Of a stretch of 58,322 nucleotides of DNA, positions 36,550 through 45,859 are shown in pieces; positions within the stretch are counted from its first letter, which is position 1; each line of letters begins with the position of its first letter. The position numbers and the translations under genes are program-made. The stretch spans positions 1 to 58,322 of the forward strand of contig JAFGHA010000072.1 in assembly GCA_016930275.1 (NCBI GenBank), read 5' to 3'. The notes under the pieces are model-generated. The model did not search any database. It worked only from the letters and a program-made list of their open reading frames with translations, and was not told the DNA's origin. Origin of the DNA: Chitinispirillaceae bacterium (GTDB taxonomy: Bacteria > Fibrobacterota > Chitinivibrionia > Chitinivibrionales > Chitinispirillaceae).

Positions 36550-36961
36550 TGAATTCGCTTTCCTCGCCGGATCAGGTAGTACCGTGTTTCCTCCTACTTA
36601 TAGTATACCGTGTAAATAATCTGAGAGCACGCTGTTCGATGAAGTATCGTTTTCCGACAGAAAACACCACCACTGAAACGGAGTGCTAATCCGAAAGCTC
36701 TCTGCCATGCTGAATTGCCCGTTTGCCTGCATCCCGAACCCATCCGACCACTCGAAATAGAGATCCGACCGTTATTACTACCTATCCAACCGTATTTAGC
36801 TCCATTAAACCATAGTTTTCACTTAACCGTACAGGAAGCATCCGAAATTGCTTCCGTCATATTCCATTTCTCTTCGCTCGACGTCCCAACCATCCACCTC
36901 CCTCCAATAATTATTTTCAACACGGTTATCGTGCCCTTTTTCAGAAAGCAGTATACACCGT
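36550..36961. other. Divergent spacer between a secreted-protein gene and argS
   Basis: This 412-bp gap has no gene. TATAGTATAC near 36599-36608 could be a promoter box for the minus-strand gene. The argS start has no good ribosome site; the region just before it is pyrimidine-rich. No hairpin or T-box-like structure is evident. Confidence 0.35.
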
Positions 36962-38653
36962 ATGAAATCAGCAATAATCGAACTTCTCGCCCGGGAACTG
37001 GATGGAAAAATAGACGCTCTGACCATTGAACGGCTGATCGAGATTCCCCCGTCACCCGACATGGGAGATTTCGCCTTTCCCTGTTTTTCTCTGGCGCGGG
37101 TGCTGAAAAAAAGTCCGGTGGCGATTGCGGAAGGGCTGCTGCATTCTTTTACCGGGCATGATATGTTCGAGAAAATTACGGCCATCTCCGGCTATCTTAA
37201 TTTTTTTGTGAATAAGTCACTGCTTGCACGGACGGTACTGAAGCATGTGGTAACCGAAGCGTACGGTAAAGCATCAAGGACGGTACGGGTCGTCGTGGAG
37301 TTCGCTTCGCCCAATACGAACAAGCCGCTGCATCTCGGGCATCTGCGGAATATGGCGATCGGGGAGAGTGTCGCGCGGATACTGGAATTTTCGGGGAGTA
37401 TGGTGGTCAGAACTTCGATCAACAACGACCGGGGGGTGCACATCTGCAAATCGATGCTTGCCTACCAGCGGCTTGGAAACGGTGCGACGCCGGAGTCGGT
37501 CGGGAAAAAGTCCGACCATTTCGTGGGTGATTACTACGTGCTGTTCAGTAAAAACGCCGAAACCGACCCCGCATGGAATGATGAAGCGCAGAAAATGCTC
37601 AAGAGGTGGGAATCGGGAGACGAGGAGGTGCGAAGCCTCTGGAAAACCATGAACGGCTGGGCGCTCGGCGGGTATGCCGCGACGTACCGTCTGTTCGGTA
37701 TCCGGTTTGACAAGGAGTATTTCGAGAGTGATATTTTCACGTTCGGAAAGGAGATCATCCGCGAAGGACTGGAGCGGGGTGTATTCTCCACCCGTGACGA
37801 CGGTGCGGTGATTATCGATCTTTCCGAAGAGAAGCTGGGAGAAAAGGTCCTGCTGCGTCCCGACGGGACCTCGGTATATATCGTTCAGGACCTCTACCTC
37901 GCGGTGCTCAAGAACAATGAATTCAGTTATGATCGTTCCCTCTACGTGGTCGGGAACGAGCAGGAGTATCATTTCGCGGTACTCAAGGCGATTTTCAAAC
38001 GGCTCGGGTATGCGATCGCCGATAAAATCCATCACTTGTCGTACGGTATGGTCGAACTGCCCGAAGGAAAGATGAAATCCCGTGAGGGAACCGTGGTCGA
38101 TGCCGACGATCTCATCGAGGAGACCGCCGCACTTGCTGCGGGAGAGGTGCGTACCCGGTATCAGCTCGATACCGCGGAAGTCAAGGAACGAAGCCTGAAG
38201 ATCGCGCTCGCGGCGATCAAATATCAGTTGCTGCGGGTTGATATCACGAAAAACATGCTCTTCGATCCGAAAAAAGCGATCAGTTTCGAAGGGGACACCG
38301 GTCCCTATCTGCTGTACAGTTTTGCCCGCGCCTCGTCGATTCTCAGAAAAGCCGCTTCCTCGGAGTCGGCTGCCGCCGCCGAACCCGGGGAGATGAACTC
38401 TTCGGAGATCGCGCTCCTTAAAAAGCTGGATTTTTTTCCGGAAGCCGTTGCGATGGCGACCGATAAACTCTCCCCATCGGTGATCGCCAACTATGCGTTC
38501 GAAGCGGCGCAGGCATTCAACGAGTTCTATCATAACAGTCCGGTTATCGGCAGCGAAAGCGAATACTTCAGACTGCAGCTTGTTACGGCTTTCAGGTCGG
38601 TACTCGGCAAATGCCTCCGAGTTCTCGGTATCGAGGAAATCGAAGAGATGTAA
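36962..38653 (+). CDS. argS: Arginyl-tRNA synthetase
   Basis: This 563-residue class I synthetase charges tRNA-Arg. The N-terminal Add-1 domain (about 1-85; ERLIEIPPSPDMGDFAFPCF) is followed by the HIGH region VEFASPNTNKPLHLGHLRNM, the ArgRS-specific SYGMVELPEGKMKSREGTVV in place of KMSKS, and a C-terminal DALR anticodon domain (about 450-563; EALAAxF-like segments and LVTAFRSVLGKCLRVLGIEEIEEM). The length is typical. It is followed after 5 bp by the PfkB kinase gene; the pair share one terminator. Confidence 0.96.
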   Translation: MKSAIIELLARELDGKIDALTIERLIEIPPSPDMGDFAFPCFSLARVLKKSPVAIAEGLLHSFTGHDMFEKITAISGYLNFFVNKSLLARTVLKHVVTEAYGKASRTVRVVVEFASPNTNKPLHLGHLRNMAIGESVARILEFSGSMVVRTSINNDRGVHICKSMLAYQRLGNGATPESVGKKSDHFVGDYYVLFSKNAETDPAWNDEAQKMLKRWESGDEEVRSLWKTMNGWALGGYAATYRLFGIRFDKEYFESDIFTFGKEIIREGLERGVFSTRDDGAVIIDLSEEKLGEKVLLRPDGTSVYIVQDLYLAVLKNNEFSYDRSLYVVGNEQEYHFAVLKAIFKRLGYAIADKIHHLSYGMVELPEGKMKSREGTVVDADDLIEETAALAAGEVRTRYQLDTAEVKERSLKIALAAIKYQLLRVDITKNMLFDPKKAISFEGDTGPYLLYSFARASSILRKAASSESAAAAEPGEMNSSEIALLKKLDFFPEAVAMATDKLSPSVIANYAFEAAQAFNEFYHNSPVIGSESEYFRLQLVTAFRSVLGKCLRVLGIEEIEEM

Positions 38654-38658
38654 GCCCC

Positions 38659-39675
38659 ATGGAACGTCGCCGCATACTTACTCTCGGACCGCTCATCGTC
38701 GATATTATTACTTCCCCTCTGGAACGCATGCTCCGGAGCGGGGAGGGGGTTGCCACTCAGGTCGGTATACATCCCGGCGGCTGTTCGTACAATGTTTCGG
38801 TTGACTGTGCGCAGCTCGACGATAACCGTTTCGATATTACCTGCATCGGAGCGGTTGGCAGTGATATTTTCCACGATTTTTTCTCCCGTGAGTTGATCGA
38901 AAGGGGGGTTCGGCCCCGATTGTTTCCGTTTCCGGGAGAACGAACCGGCGCCAATATCATCCTTCAGGTGCAGGGTGATGAACGGCGGTTTCATACTGAT
39001 GCAGGAGCCAATCTCCAGCTGAATCCCGAAGAGGTATGCAACGTAATCGGCCAGATCCAGCCGGACTGTTTCTGTCTGGGAGAGCTGTCGCTTCTGGGAG
39101 CCTGTGAACGGGCGATCGGACGGTTCTGTGAGGCGGCCCGAAGGTGCGGGGCATTGGTGGTTGCCGATGTGGTGGTGATGCCGGATGCCGTATGGAAGGA
39201 TCTTTTCGACATCGCTGGTTCGGTGGATCTGTTTCACTGCAACGATGATGAGGCGTTTCTGATCTCCGGTACCAATGATGTTCATTCCGCACTGCGATTC
39301 CTTTCCGAACGGGGATTCAGGTTGCCGGTTATCAGCCGGGGGAAACGGGGACTTTCATGGGCCTGGAACGGTTTCCGTTATTCGCTCGCTCCGTTTGCCT
39401 GTAAAGAGATTGATGCAACCGGTGCCGGAGATGCATTTGTCAGCGGCACGGTCATCAGACTGCTTGATGGCGGTATCGGCGGTGCGTCGGGAACAGTACT
39501 CCCGGCTGCTTCCGAATCCGCCATTACCGAAGCGCTGCTGTACGGTGCCGCGAGCGGTGCAACCGCCGTTACCCGGTTCGGGTGCACCGGTGCCGTAACC
39601 GGAAAAAACGTCGATGCACTCTGCGAACAGCAGGGAGAAAGCGTCAGAGCATCATTGACAAAAGAACCGCTCTGA
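38659..39675 (+). CDS. PfkB-family carbohydrate/nucleoside kinase
   Basis: The protein has 338 residues from the ATG at 38659, five bases after the argS stop. It begins with the family-typical ILTLGPLIVDIITSP and has GGCSYNVSVDCAQL, GAVGSDIFHDFFSRELIERGV and the PfkB signature DATGAGDAFVSG (about 250-262) with the catalytic Asp. Substrates of this family include fructose-6-P, ribose, adenosine and others; nothing in the sequence settles which. Coupling to argS suggests housekeeping expression more than a shared pathway. Confidence 0.88.
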   Translation: MERRRILTLGPLIVDIITSPLERMLRSGEGVATQVGIHPGGCSYNVSVDCAQLDDNRFDITCIGAVGSDIFHDFFSRELIERGVRPRLFPFPGERTGANIILQVQGDERRFHTDAGANLQLNPEEVCNVIGQIQPDCFCLGELSLLGACERAIGRFCEAARRCGALVVADVVVMPDAVWKDLFDIAGSVDLFHCNDDEAFLISGTNDVHSALRFLSERGFRLPVISRGKRGLSWAWNGFRYSLAPFACKEIDATGAGDAFVSGTVIRLLDGGIGGASGTVLPAASESAITEALLYGAASGATAVTRFGCTGAVTGKNVDALCEQQGESVRASLTKEPL

Positions 39676-39698
39676 ACCGGGTGCAACCGTGACCGCCG

Positions 39699-39730
39699 GT
39701 GTATTCTCCAGGAATACACTATTTTACTCC
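39699..39730 (+). terminator. Rho-independent terminator of argS-pfkB
   Basis: GTGTATTC and GAATACAC form a perfect 8-bp stem with a TCCAG loop, followed by TATTTTACTCC. It begins 23 bp after the PfkB stop. Confidence 0.75.
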
Positions 39731-40093
39731 ATCCGTTGAAGATCGCTCCTCCCTTCCGGTAATTTATAAATGAAGATCCCGAAGCGAATGCAGGGATGAT
39801 TAGACGCGTGCGGACTCCCGAAAGCCGCTGGAAGTACTGTTTTCACCACAGTAACCGTACCTGTTACCCGACAGCACTTTCATCGGACCAAGGGAGTCTT
39901 TTATTCAGGTTACTCAAGAATTCAAAAGCCTGAGACCGGAATTCAGAATTTAAAAATGAAGAATACCGGATGACTGATTCCTGAACGGCCGAAAATCCTC
40001 TTTTTTCCTATCAATGGCAGAACTTCCCCTCTGCATATATATTTCATTATAGTCGTTTTCTACTGAATTCTGTTTTTTCACCGGGAGGGTACA
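39731..40093 (+). promoter_or_regulatory. Leader of the Ig-like secreted protein gene
   Basis: This 363-bp gap has no gene. It has short repeated GAATTCA segments near 39930-39952, and a TATAGT box at 40052-40057 in an AT-rich run, a plausible -10. A strong GGGAGGG ribosome site ends it. Confidence 0.35.
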
Positions 40094-40582
40094 ATGAGAG
40101 CTGCAGGGATAATGCTGTTATGTTTGCTGTCTGCAATGGTATTCGGCTATGAGGAAAGCTACGAAATTCCCGACGAAACGGAATACGTATCGCGTACCTG
40201 CCGTCTGTCGGTCAAACTGGAAGTCATTCCCGATAAAACAATGGAAAAACCGACCGGTCGTGCCGTGGTGACGGCAAATCTGTTCGATGATGACGGGAAT
40301 CCCTACCGCGGCGAGCGGATTGAATTCAGCGCAACGCACGGGACGTTCATCTGTCGTTTGCCCGAGGATGCCGTTGCGGAGGAGAGCGAGACCTCGACCG
40401 ACTGTTTTTCCACCCGGGACGATGGCATCGCGAAGCTCTATCTTGTCAATATTCCACTCAACACGAAGATACAGGTCAAGGCAACCTACAACTGCGGCGA
40501 CCGGATCATCAGCAGTACCGCCTCGCTGGCGATATCACGGGGAAAAGCCAAACGGCGCAAGCAGGTGAAACCGCATCCCTGA
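40094..40582 (+). CDS. Secreted Ig-like (Big1-type) domain protein
   Basis: The 162-residue protein has a signal peptide (AAGIMLLCLLSAMVFG) and then one immunoglobulin-like domain with the Big1/invasin pattern: GRAVVTANLFDDDGNPYRGERI, FSATHGTF, then DDGIAKLYLVN and KVKATYN-like strands. Such domains usually form adhesins or cell-surface linkers; a lone domain is unusual and may be a periplasmic binding module. It ends in a basic tail (RGKAKRRKQVKP). It converges with the Xer gene, 7 bp between stops. Confidence 0.65.
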   Translation: MRAAGIMLLCLLSAMVFGYEESYEIPDETEYVSRTCRLSVKLEVIPDKTMEKPTGRAVVTANLFDDDGNPYRGERIEFSATHGTFICRLPEDAVAEESETSTDCFSTRDDGIAKLYLVNIPLNTKIQVKATYNCGDRIISSTASLAISRGKAKRRKQVKPHP

Positions 40583-40589
40583 GCAGTCG

Positions 40590-41495
40590 CTACTCCTCTT
40601 CCGCTCTCGGGTGCGCCAGGCGGTAGGTTTTCAGAAGGTGTTCTTTTGAAATGTGCGTATAGACCTGTGTCGTGGTCAGCGAGGCATGCCCGAGAAGTTC
40701 CTTTACCGCCCGGATATCGGCACCGGCATCCATCAGATGGGTGGCGAAACTGTGACGAAGCACATGAGGGCTGCGTTTTTTCTGCTGGGAGACCTGTCCT
40801 AGTTCCCGTGCCACTACCCGCTGGATCTGCCGTCGAGAAAGACGTTCCCCTCTGTTGTTGACGAAAAGAGGTCCTTCTGTTCCGCCGTCTCTTTTTTCAC
40901 TCCGTAAGTACTGATCCATCAGAGAAACCGCAACATCGGTCAGCGGAACGATCCGTTCTTTCCTCCCTTTTCCCAGCACCCGTACCGTCCGGTGGTACCG
41001 GTCAACGGACGCGATTTCGAGCGCGTGCAGTTCGCTGAGCCGGATACCGCTTCCGTAAAAGAATTCGACGATCACCCGGTCACGGAGGTGATCGTTCGGA
41101 CCGTTATCGGCGGGGAGAAGATGTTCCGCCTGTTTCTTGGTCAGAAACACCGGGAGGGTTTTATCCGGTTTTGGGGTAGCGAGTACTCTGGTAGGATTGG
41201 TCGTGAGCAGTTTCTGCCGGAGACAGTAGCGGGAGAGACTTTTCAATGCGGCCAGTTTTCGTGCAATTGACCTCGGTTTCATTCCTGAACGGCTGCAGTT
41301 GAACAGGAACCCCCGGAGATGCAGCTTTGTCAGACCGGACTGAAGATTATCGGAATAGCCCTTCTGCTGCTGAAGGTACCCGGTGAATTGTTCGAGGTCA
41401 CAACGGTAGGCCGCGATGGTGTACTTCGAAAACCCCCGTTCCTTTTCAAGGTACTCGAGAAACCGCAGGATCGTTTTTGAAAATAATGGCGCCAT
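40590..41495 (-). CDS. Xer-type tyrosine recombinase
   Basis: The 301-residue protein from the ATG at 41495 (GGAGG upstream) has the size of XerC/XerD. The longer frame to 41645 is not needed. The N-terminal SAM-like domain contains FLEYLEKERGFSKYTIAAY. Catalytic residues: R152 in YGSGIRLSELHALE, K176 in VLGKGRKERIVPL, H244 and R247 in HVLRHSFATHLM, H270 in LLGHASLTTT, and Y279 in QVYTH. It would resolve chromosome dimers at dif. No phage or integron genes adjoin it. XerC versus XerD cannot be decided here. Confidence 0.93.
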   Translation of the reverse strand: MAPLFSKTILRFLEYLEKERGFSKYTIAAYRCDLEQFTGYLQQQKGYSDNLQSGLTKLHLRGFLFNCSRSGMKPRSIARKLAALKSLSRYCLRQKLLTTNPTRVLATPKPDKTLPVFLTKKQAEHLLPADNGPNDHLRDRVIVEFFYGSGIRLSELHALEIASVDRYHRTVRVLGKGRKERIVPLTDVAVSLMDQYLRSEKRDGGTEGPLFVNNRGERLSRRQIQRVVARELGQVSQQKKRSPHVLRHSFATHLMDAGADIRAVKELLGHASLTTTQVYTHISKEHLLKTYRLAHPRAEEE

Positions 41496-41914
41496 CGGTA
41501 GTCTTCCTCCGTTGCAGTCTATTTCGTGCCTGTTCAGATTAAGGTACTTTTCAGGCCTGCGGTCAGGGGGCGTAAATGTCAATTCTGAACAGAAACTACT
41601 TGAAACATACCATTCCCGTGTTGCCGATGCCAGCACTACCGGCATACGGTTGTTTCGCCCCTGCAGGGCTGATTGTCTCCGGGCTGGATTTTCACCCGGG
41701 CCTTCTACCCCCGCCCGGGGCGGGGCTTTTCCTGTAATGTGCTTTCACCGCTACTCCTATCAGTTTATTCAGGTGGATACCCCGTTCCGGGATTTCTCCC
41801 ATTCTGACTCCTGAATTCTGAATTCTTTATATATTTCCACCGAAAGGTTTGACACCGGTAAAACGGGGCGGTACAATATACCATGTTAGGACTGGGTTTT
41901 CGGGTGGAGATAAG
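41496..41914. other. Divergent spacer between xer and the STAS gene
   Basis: Besides the hairpin block at 41655-41730, this 419-bp gap shows overlapping GAATTC-rich sequence at 41808-41830, also seen near 39930, and an AT-rich TATATA run just upstream of the STAS gene that may be its promoter. No gene. Confidence 0.35.
41655..41730. repeat. GC-rich multi-hairpin intergenic element
   Basis: Three adjacent inverted repeats occur: GCCCCTGCAGGGCT (about 41659-41672), CCGGGCTG/CACCCGGG around an ATTTT loop (about 41680-41702), and CCCCGC/GCGGGG (41709-41714/41720-41725) followed by CTTTTCC. The last could act as a plus-strand terminator. The whole block resembles the CGCCCC...CCGGG family of intergenic repeats seen in many genomes, by recollection. 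Confidence 0.55.
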
Positions 41915-42253
41915 ATGAAAATAGAAACGTATGAACACGGTGTCTACCAGATCGTCAAGGTTCAGGATGACGACCATACCATAAACAATCTTTCGGAACT
42001 GCGTGATCTCATAGTCGGGTATCTGAAACGGGGAAAAATTCATATTGCCGTGAGTTTCTGCGATGCCTCCTATATTTACAGCGGTGCGGTAAGTATTCTC
42101 ATCAACTGTTTCCGCATGGTGGAAGAGCATGGCGGCTCACTCTGCATCATTGAACCCGATCCCGGTCTTTTTGAAATACTCGAAACGCTCAATATCAATA
42201 ATGTCATTAAAGTCTATGTATCCGCTGCTTATCTGCCCCAGGTTCCCGAATGA
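41915..42253 (+). CDS. STAS-domain protein (anti-sigma-factor antagonist-like)
   Basis: The protein has 112 residues from the ATG at 41915, nine bases after GGAG; the upstream frame start at 41849 is unlikely. The whole protein is one STAS domain: YQIVKVQDDDHTINNLSEL, then KIHIAVSFCDASYIYSGAVS, SILINCFRMVEEHGGSLCII and FEILETLNINNVIKVY. The phospho-acceptor loop has YSGAVS in place of the usual SSGL, so S at that place could be phosphorylated. No anti-sigma kinase or RsbU-like phosphatase is adjacent. Confidence 0.85.
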   Translation: MKIETYEHGVYQIVKVQDDDHTINNLSELRDLIVGYLKRGKIHIAVSFCDASYIYSGAVSILINCFRMVEEHGGSLCIIEPDPGLFEILETLNINNVIKVYVSAAYLPQVPE

Positions 42254-42336
42254 CATCCCGCATTTCTATTTAGTAAATACGCCGTTTCATGGTGTCTTCA
42301 CGCGGGAAGCCGTTTCAATTGTAACCACACATTATT

Positions 42337-42365
42337 GTAGAGACGTCATGCCGGTGCGTCTCTGC
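42337..42365. repeat. GTAGAGACG-type palindrome
   Basis: GTAGAGACG and CGTCTCTGC pair in a 9-bp stem with one G-T wobble and an 11-base loop. It sits between the convergent STAS and mltD-like genes and may end transcription. It is related to 15321-15348. Confidence 0.5.
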
Positions 42366-42396
42366 GGATAGGGATGATGAAAGGTATCCCCTTACG

Positions 42397-44676
42397 TTAC
42401 GGCGTCAGCTGTTGATCCCTGAGCGGATGCCGGTACGGTTGCGGCGCTCGACGGGAAGCCGGCTGCGGTTGGGCCTGTTCCAGCGCGCGGATTTCCTCTT
42501 CGGTCCGTTCACGCACCTGCGGAATCCAGACTTCCGATCCCGCGGGCAGCCGCACGAGGTCGAGGTGACGGTTGTACTTCCGGAACAGCCAGAGCGGCAG
42601 CGGGTTTTCGTTGTTGTTGCAGAGATCCCACAGCGCTTCACCGCGCTTTAGTTTATACGGCTGCACATCTCCCACGGTATACTGGGCGTAGAAATCCTCT
42701 TCGATCGCCATGTGATATTCAAGCCGGGCAGCGGCGAACTGTTCGAGCGCGTCCGGACGGTCGATGGGAATGTGAAGTTTCTGGTTGATGCGGATGTTCG
42801 ACCGGCGACCCATGCCGTTGAGTTTACGGATGCGCCATGTGGGAATCCCGAGCCAGTCGGCGTAATGACCGATGGTCTCATCGACCGATACGAATATCTT
42901 CGCCTCGGTACCCCCGGTTGAGAGAATCGCGTCGAGATCATATATTGACACGTCGAAATCGGGGGTGATGCGTGGTTTCCCGGTGGCGGTTTCAACCGGT
43001 TCGACGATCGCCGGTGCGAAGGCGATCTCCTTGAGCGAGTCAGTCAGAGCGGCGGAGGCTGAAGGCTCCTCCGGTTGCGGTTCGGGTGTTTTCTGCTTTT
43101 CCGTTTTGCGGGGTTGCGGTTTCAGCTTATCCCAGAAGGACTTTTTTCCGGTATCGACCATGGCGAGTTCTTCCGGCGGCATGGAGGCTTCGTCTTCGGC
43201 GCGGGCGATTTCCGCCGCCGCTTCCGACACGGGATACACCTGCTCCGTGGTATCGGCCACCGGAGGCGGTGTCGCGGCAGCGACGGTTACCGCCGTATCG
43301 GTCACCGCTTTCTCTTCCGGTTCCGTTTTTGTCGCAACGGCAACGGTTGTCACACTGACCGCTCCGGCTTTCGGAGGTATCCGCAGAATCTGACCGGAAC
43401 GGATGCGGTTGATTTTAGTGATATTGTTTTCGTAGGCGAGTTCGCGTACTGAAACACCGAGGCGGCTGGCGATACCGTAGAGGTTGTCACCGCGGCGAAC
43501 CCGGTAGTACTGAGGCCGCGGAGGCTCACTCCTTTTAAGTGAATCGGGAATGCTGTTGTAGGCGGCAGTCACTTCCGCGATACTCTTTACCGCCGGCAGG
43601 TGAATGGCATATCCTTTGGGGAGCTGCTGGTGTTTCGAGAAAACAGAGGGTCTGAGTGCCGGATTATACCGCATCAACTGTTCGGTCGGTATTCCGAGAT
43701 AGCTGCAGAAATCTTCGGCGCCGACGTAGTGGCTGATGGTAAAATCGTTATAGGATACCGGGGAATGCAGCTTGAGGCCGGGAAAGTATTTCGTGTAGGA
43801 GTCGGCAATTGAACTGGCTGCCAGAAAACAGCCGTAGAAATTGCTCGATGCGAACTGGAACGAGCGGCTTTTATAATTCTGGATGATTACGGCGATATCA
43901 CGGCTTTCCGTCTGTTTGACCGCCCGTTTCATGCCGTACACCCCGTGATTGTAGGAGGTGATCGCCAGGGGCCAGGTGCCTAGTTCAGCGTAACTCGACG
44001 AGAGATATTTCGCGGCGCCGATGGTGGCTTTGACCGGATCACGGCGTTCGTCAATCGTATAGTCGATACGCATACCGAATATTTTTCCGGTTCCCCGCAT
44101 AAACTGCCACAACCCCGCCGCTCCCACCTTGGAATAAGCTTCTGTATTGAAGGAACTCTCGACATGGGGCAGATAGGCGAGCCGCAGTGGAACCCCGTAT
44201 GCACGAAGAATCGCGCGGATTGTATCGAGGTACATTCCTGAACGTTTGAGTCCCTCTTTGAACCGTTCTTTCTGCCCCTGTTGAAACCTGATCCGATCGT
44301 CGGCACCGGTGATGGCACTGCTGTCGGCTTCTTTAAAAAACAGGGTGGCAATCCCGCGCTCGTATTCACTCCACTCACTGTCGGGTGCCGAAGCGATACG
44401 GGTGAGCGCGTTGCCGATCTGCTGTTTCTTCGCTTTGACGGCATGTGACCTGCCGTCTGAGGTGATTTTTCCGTAGATAACCATCGGATAGTCCCGATCG
44501 TGCAGCAGCCCCTCTTTCATTGAGACTTCGGTGTAGATTTTTTTCCAGAAAGCCACATTATCCACCAGAATGTCCGGCGTGGGGAATATGGTGTCGTTAT
44601 CGAAATTTCCGGCATGCGGCAGTGAAATAATTGCGGCAGCCAGTACGAATAACTGAAGGCGGGGAAGTGTGCTCAT
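42397..44676 (-). CDS. MltD-like lytic transglycosylase with LysM domains
   Basis: This is a 759-residue periplasmic enzyme that cleaves peptidoglycan glycan strands. It has a signal peptide (LQLFVLAAAIISLPHAG). The SLT/goose-lysozyme-type domain (about 145-330) has catalytic E173 in LAYLPHVESSFN and the AAGLWQFM and ITSYNHGVYGM motifs. A classic LysM follows (about 388-434; YRVRRGDNLYGIASRLGVS), then a long acidic/Thr-Ala-Val-rich linker (about 440-590) and two further LysM-like modules at the C-terminus (about 600-646 and 675-720). The ribosome site is weak. The gene is transcribed away from exbB across a 547-bp gap. Confidence 0.9.
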   Translation of the reverse strand: MSTLPRLQLFVLAAAIISLPHAGNFDNDTIFPTPDILVDNVAFWKKIYTEVSMKEGLLHDRDYPMVIYGKITSDGRSHAVKAKKQQIGNALTRIASAPDSEWSEYERGIATLFFKEADSSAITGADDRIRFQQGQKERFKEGLKRSGMYLDTIRAILRAYGVPLRLAYLPHVESSFNTEAYSKVGAAGLWQFMRGTGKIFGMRIDYTIDERRDPVKATIGAAKYLSSSYAELGTWPLAITSYNHGVYGMKRAVKQTESRDIAVIIQNYKSRSFQFASSNFYGCFLAASSIADSYTKYFPGLKLHSPVSYNDFTISHYVGAEDFCSYLGIPTEQLMRYNPALRPSVFSKHQQLPKGYAIHLPAVKSIAEVTAAYNSIPDSLKRSEPPRPQYYRVRRGDNLYGIASRLGVSVRELAYENNITKINRIRSGQILRIPPKAGAVSVTTVAVATKTEPEEKAVTDTAVTVAAATPPPVADTTEQVYPVSEAAAEIARAEDEASMPPEELAMVDTGKKSFWDKLKPQPRKTEKQKTPEPQPEEPSASAALTDSLKEIAFAPAIVEPVETATGKPRITPDFDVSIYDLDAILSTGGTEAKIFVSVDETIGHYADWLGIPTWRIRKLNGMGRRSNIRINQKLHIPIDRPDALEQFAAARLEYHMAIEEDFYAQYTVGDVQPYKLKRGEALWDLCNNNENPLPLWLFRKYNRHLDLVRLPAGSEVWIPQVRERTEEEIRALEQAQPQPASRRAPQPYRHPLRDQQLTP

Positions 44677-45223
44677 AATGCTATCCGGGGTCGAAGTGTT
44701 TCGTTTCTATCGGAACCTGTTTTTCCGCAATCGGATCTGTGTCGAACTGCGCTGTCTGCTTCGAAGCACCGCTCATCGGGGCGGCATATGACGTGCTGCA
44801 GATATAGGATTATACCTTCGTGCCCGCGGTAATGCAAGGCGATAACGCCTTTGTAAACTGAAACGGTAAAAGAAATTTCCGGACGATCCGGTCGGCTGTC
44901 TCTTCGTATTCATCCATACTGCCTGTCCGCGCAACCAAGGGGAACAGAAGAATGAATCCTGTATCGTTCAGCTGAATGTAACCGGAATGACGTCTTATAG
45001 ATGATTTAATGGGGCATTCAACAACCCCGCGATATTTCTTCCGGGGAGCATCAAGATACATAAGCTGTTGCCGGAAAGGGAAAAGGATGTATTTTAGTGA
45101 AGTGGGTCTTCGTAGTAATGCTGATTTTAGTGGAACGATAGAGTCATTCTTCTTTACCTGTAAAAAAAATGATTGTTCACCGGACCGCTCAGAGCGGCGA
45201 AACGGGATATTCAAGGAGGAACG
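44677..45223. other. Divergent spacer between mltD-like and exbB genes
   Basis: This 547-bp region holds the possible small minus-strand gene at 44810-45061 (extension to 45214 possible). Between it and exbB there is a short hairpin CCGCTC/GAGCGG (about 45184-45197). A twice-occurring ATTTTAGTG (about 45091 and 45123) is of unknown meaning. No strong promoter stands out. Confidence 0.35.
44810..45061 (-). CDS. Possible small protein, unknown
   Basis: The minus-strand frame starting at ATG 45061 reads MYLDAPRKKYRGVVECPIKS, then GYIQLNDTGFILLFPLVA and DEYEETADRIVRKFLL and ends at 44810. Arg codons are mostly CGG/CGC and the alternation of polar and apolar residues looks real, loosely like the C-terminal half of a GGDEF or PilZ-type domain. 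There is no good ribosome site. The frame is open up to a TTG at 45214. It could be the tail of a decayed signalling gene. Confidence 0.3.
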   Translation of the reverse strand: MYLDAPRKKYRGVVECPIKSSIRRHSGYIQLNDTGFILLFPLVARTGSMDEYEETADRIVRKFLLPFQFTKALSPCITAGTKV

Positions 45224-45859
45224 ATGGTGCAGAAACTTGCCGGTTGGTTCAACGCCGGAGGTCCGTTCATGTGGGTTATTCTCGGGGTACTGGCATGTGC
45301 CTGCGCGGTCATGCTTGAACGGGTGATTTTCTATTATATCTTTTGCGGTGTCGACGGTGCCAGACTGGTAAGCCGTCTGGCGCAGGCGATTGGTAACGAC
45401 AACACGAAGGAAGCTCAGAACATTATCGGTAAAGGTGGTTCGCCGATGGTGGTGCTTCTGCGTACCGCGGTGGATCGATACACTGCGGGAGTACCATTCT
45501 CGGAAATTCAGGAGGGAGTTGAGGAAACCGCCATCCAGCAGGTACCCCGCCTGCCGCAGCGGCTCAATTATCTGTCACTGTTCGCGAATATCGCCACGCT
45601 GCTCGGGCTTCTCGGAACGATCAGCGGACTGCAGCTCTCGTTTTCATCTCTGGCAGGTGTCGAGGCGGCGAAAAAAGCGGCGATGCTTGCAACGGGGATC
45701 TCCCAGGCCATGCTCACGACCGCATTCGGACTGATCGTGGCGGTTCCCTGCATGGTAGCGTACACTTTCCTGTCAAACAAACAGTCACGACTGACGAAAG
45801 ACCTCGATGAGGCAACCGTCAAACTGCTCAATTTTCTCCGTAAAAAACGGCCCGCATGA
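45224..45859 (+). CDS. exbB: ExbB/TolQ/MotA-family proton channel
   Basis: The protein has 211 residues from the ATG at 45224, which follows AAGGAGGAACG; the longer frame from 45173 is unneeded. It is an inner-membrane channel subunit that uses the proton gradient to energise TonB. It has TM1 near the N-terminus (PFMWVILGVLACACAVML), a large cytoplasmic loop and the conserved TM2-TM3 pair (LSLFANIATLLGLLGTISGLQ and LTTAFGLIVAVPCMVAY). It is the first gene of exbB-exbD-exbD-tonB, with ATGA overlaps all along. Confidence 0.93.
   Translation: MVQKLAGWFNAGGPFMWVILGVLACACAVMLERVIFYYIFCGVDGARLVSRLAQAIGNDNTKEAQNIIGKGGSPMVVLLRTAVDRYTAGVPFSEIQEGVEETAIQQVPRLPQRLNYLSLFANIATLLGLLGTISGLQLSFSSLAGVEAAKKAAMLATGISQAMLTTAFGLIVAVPCMVAYTFLSNKQSRLTKDLDEATVKLLNFLRKKRPA

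Noticed and set aside
37274..38533. 419-codon minus-strand frame
   Set aside because: Antisense shadow of argS, which has all its family motifs.
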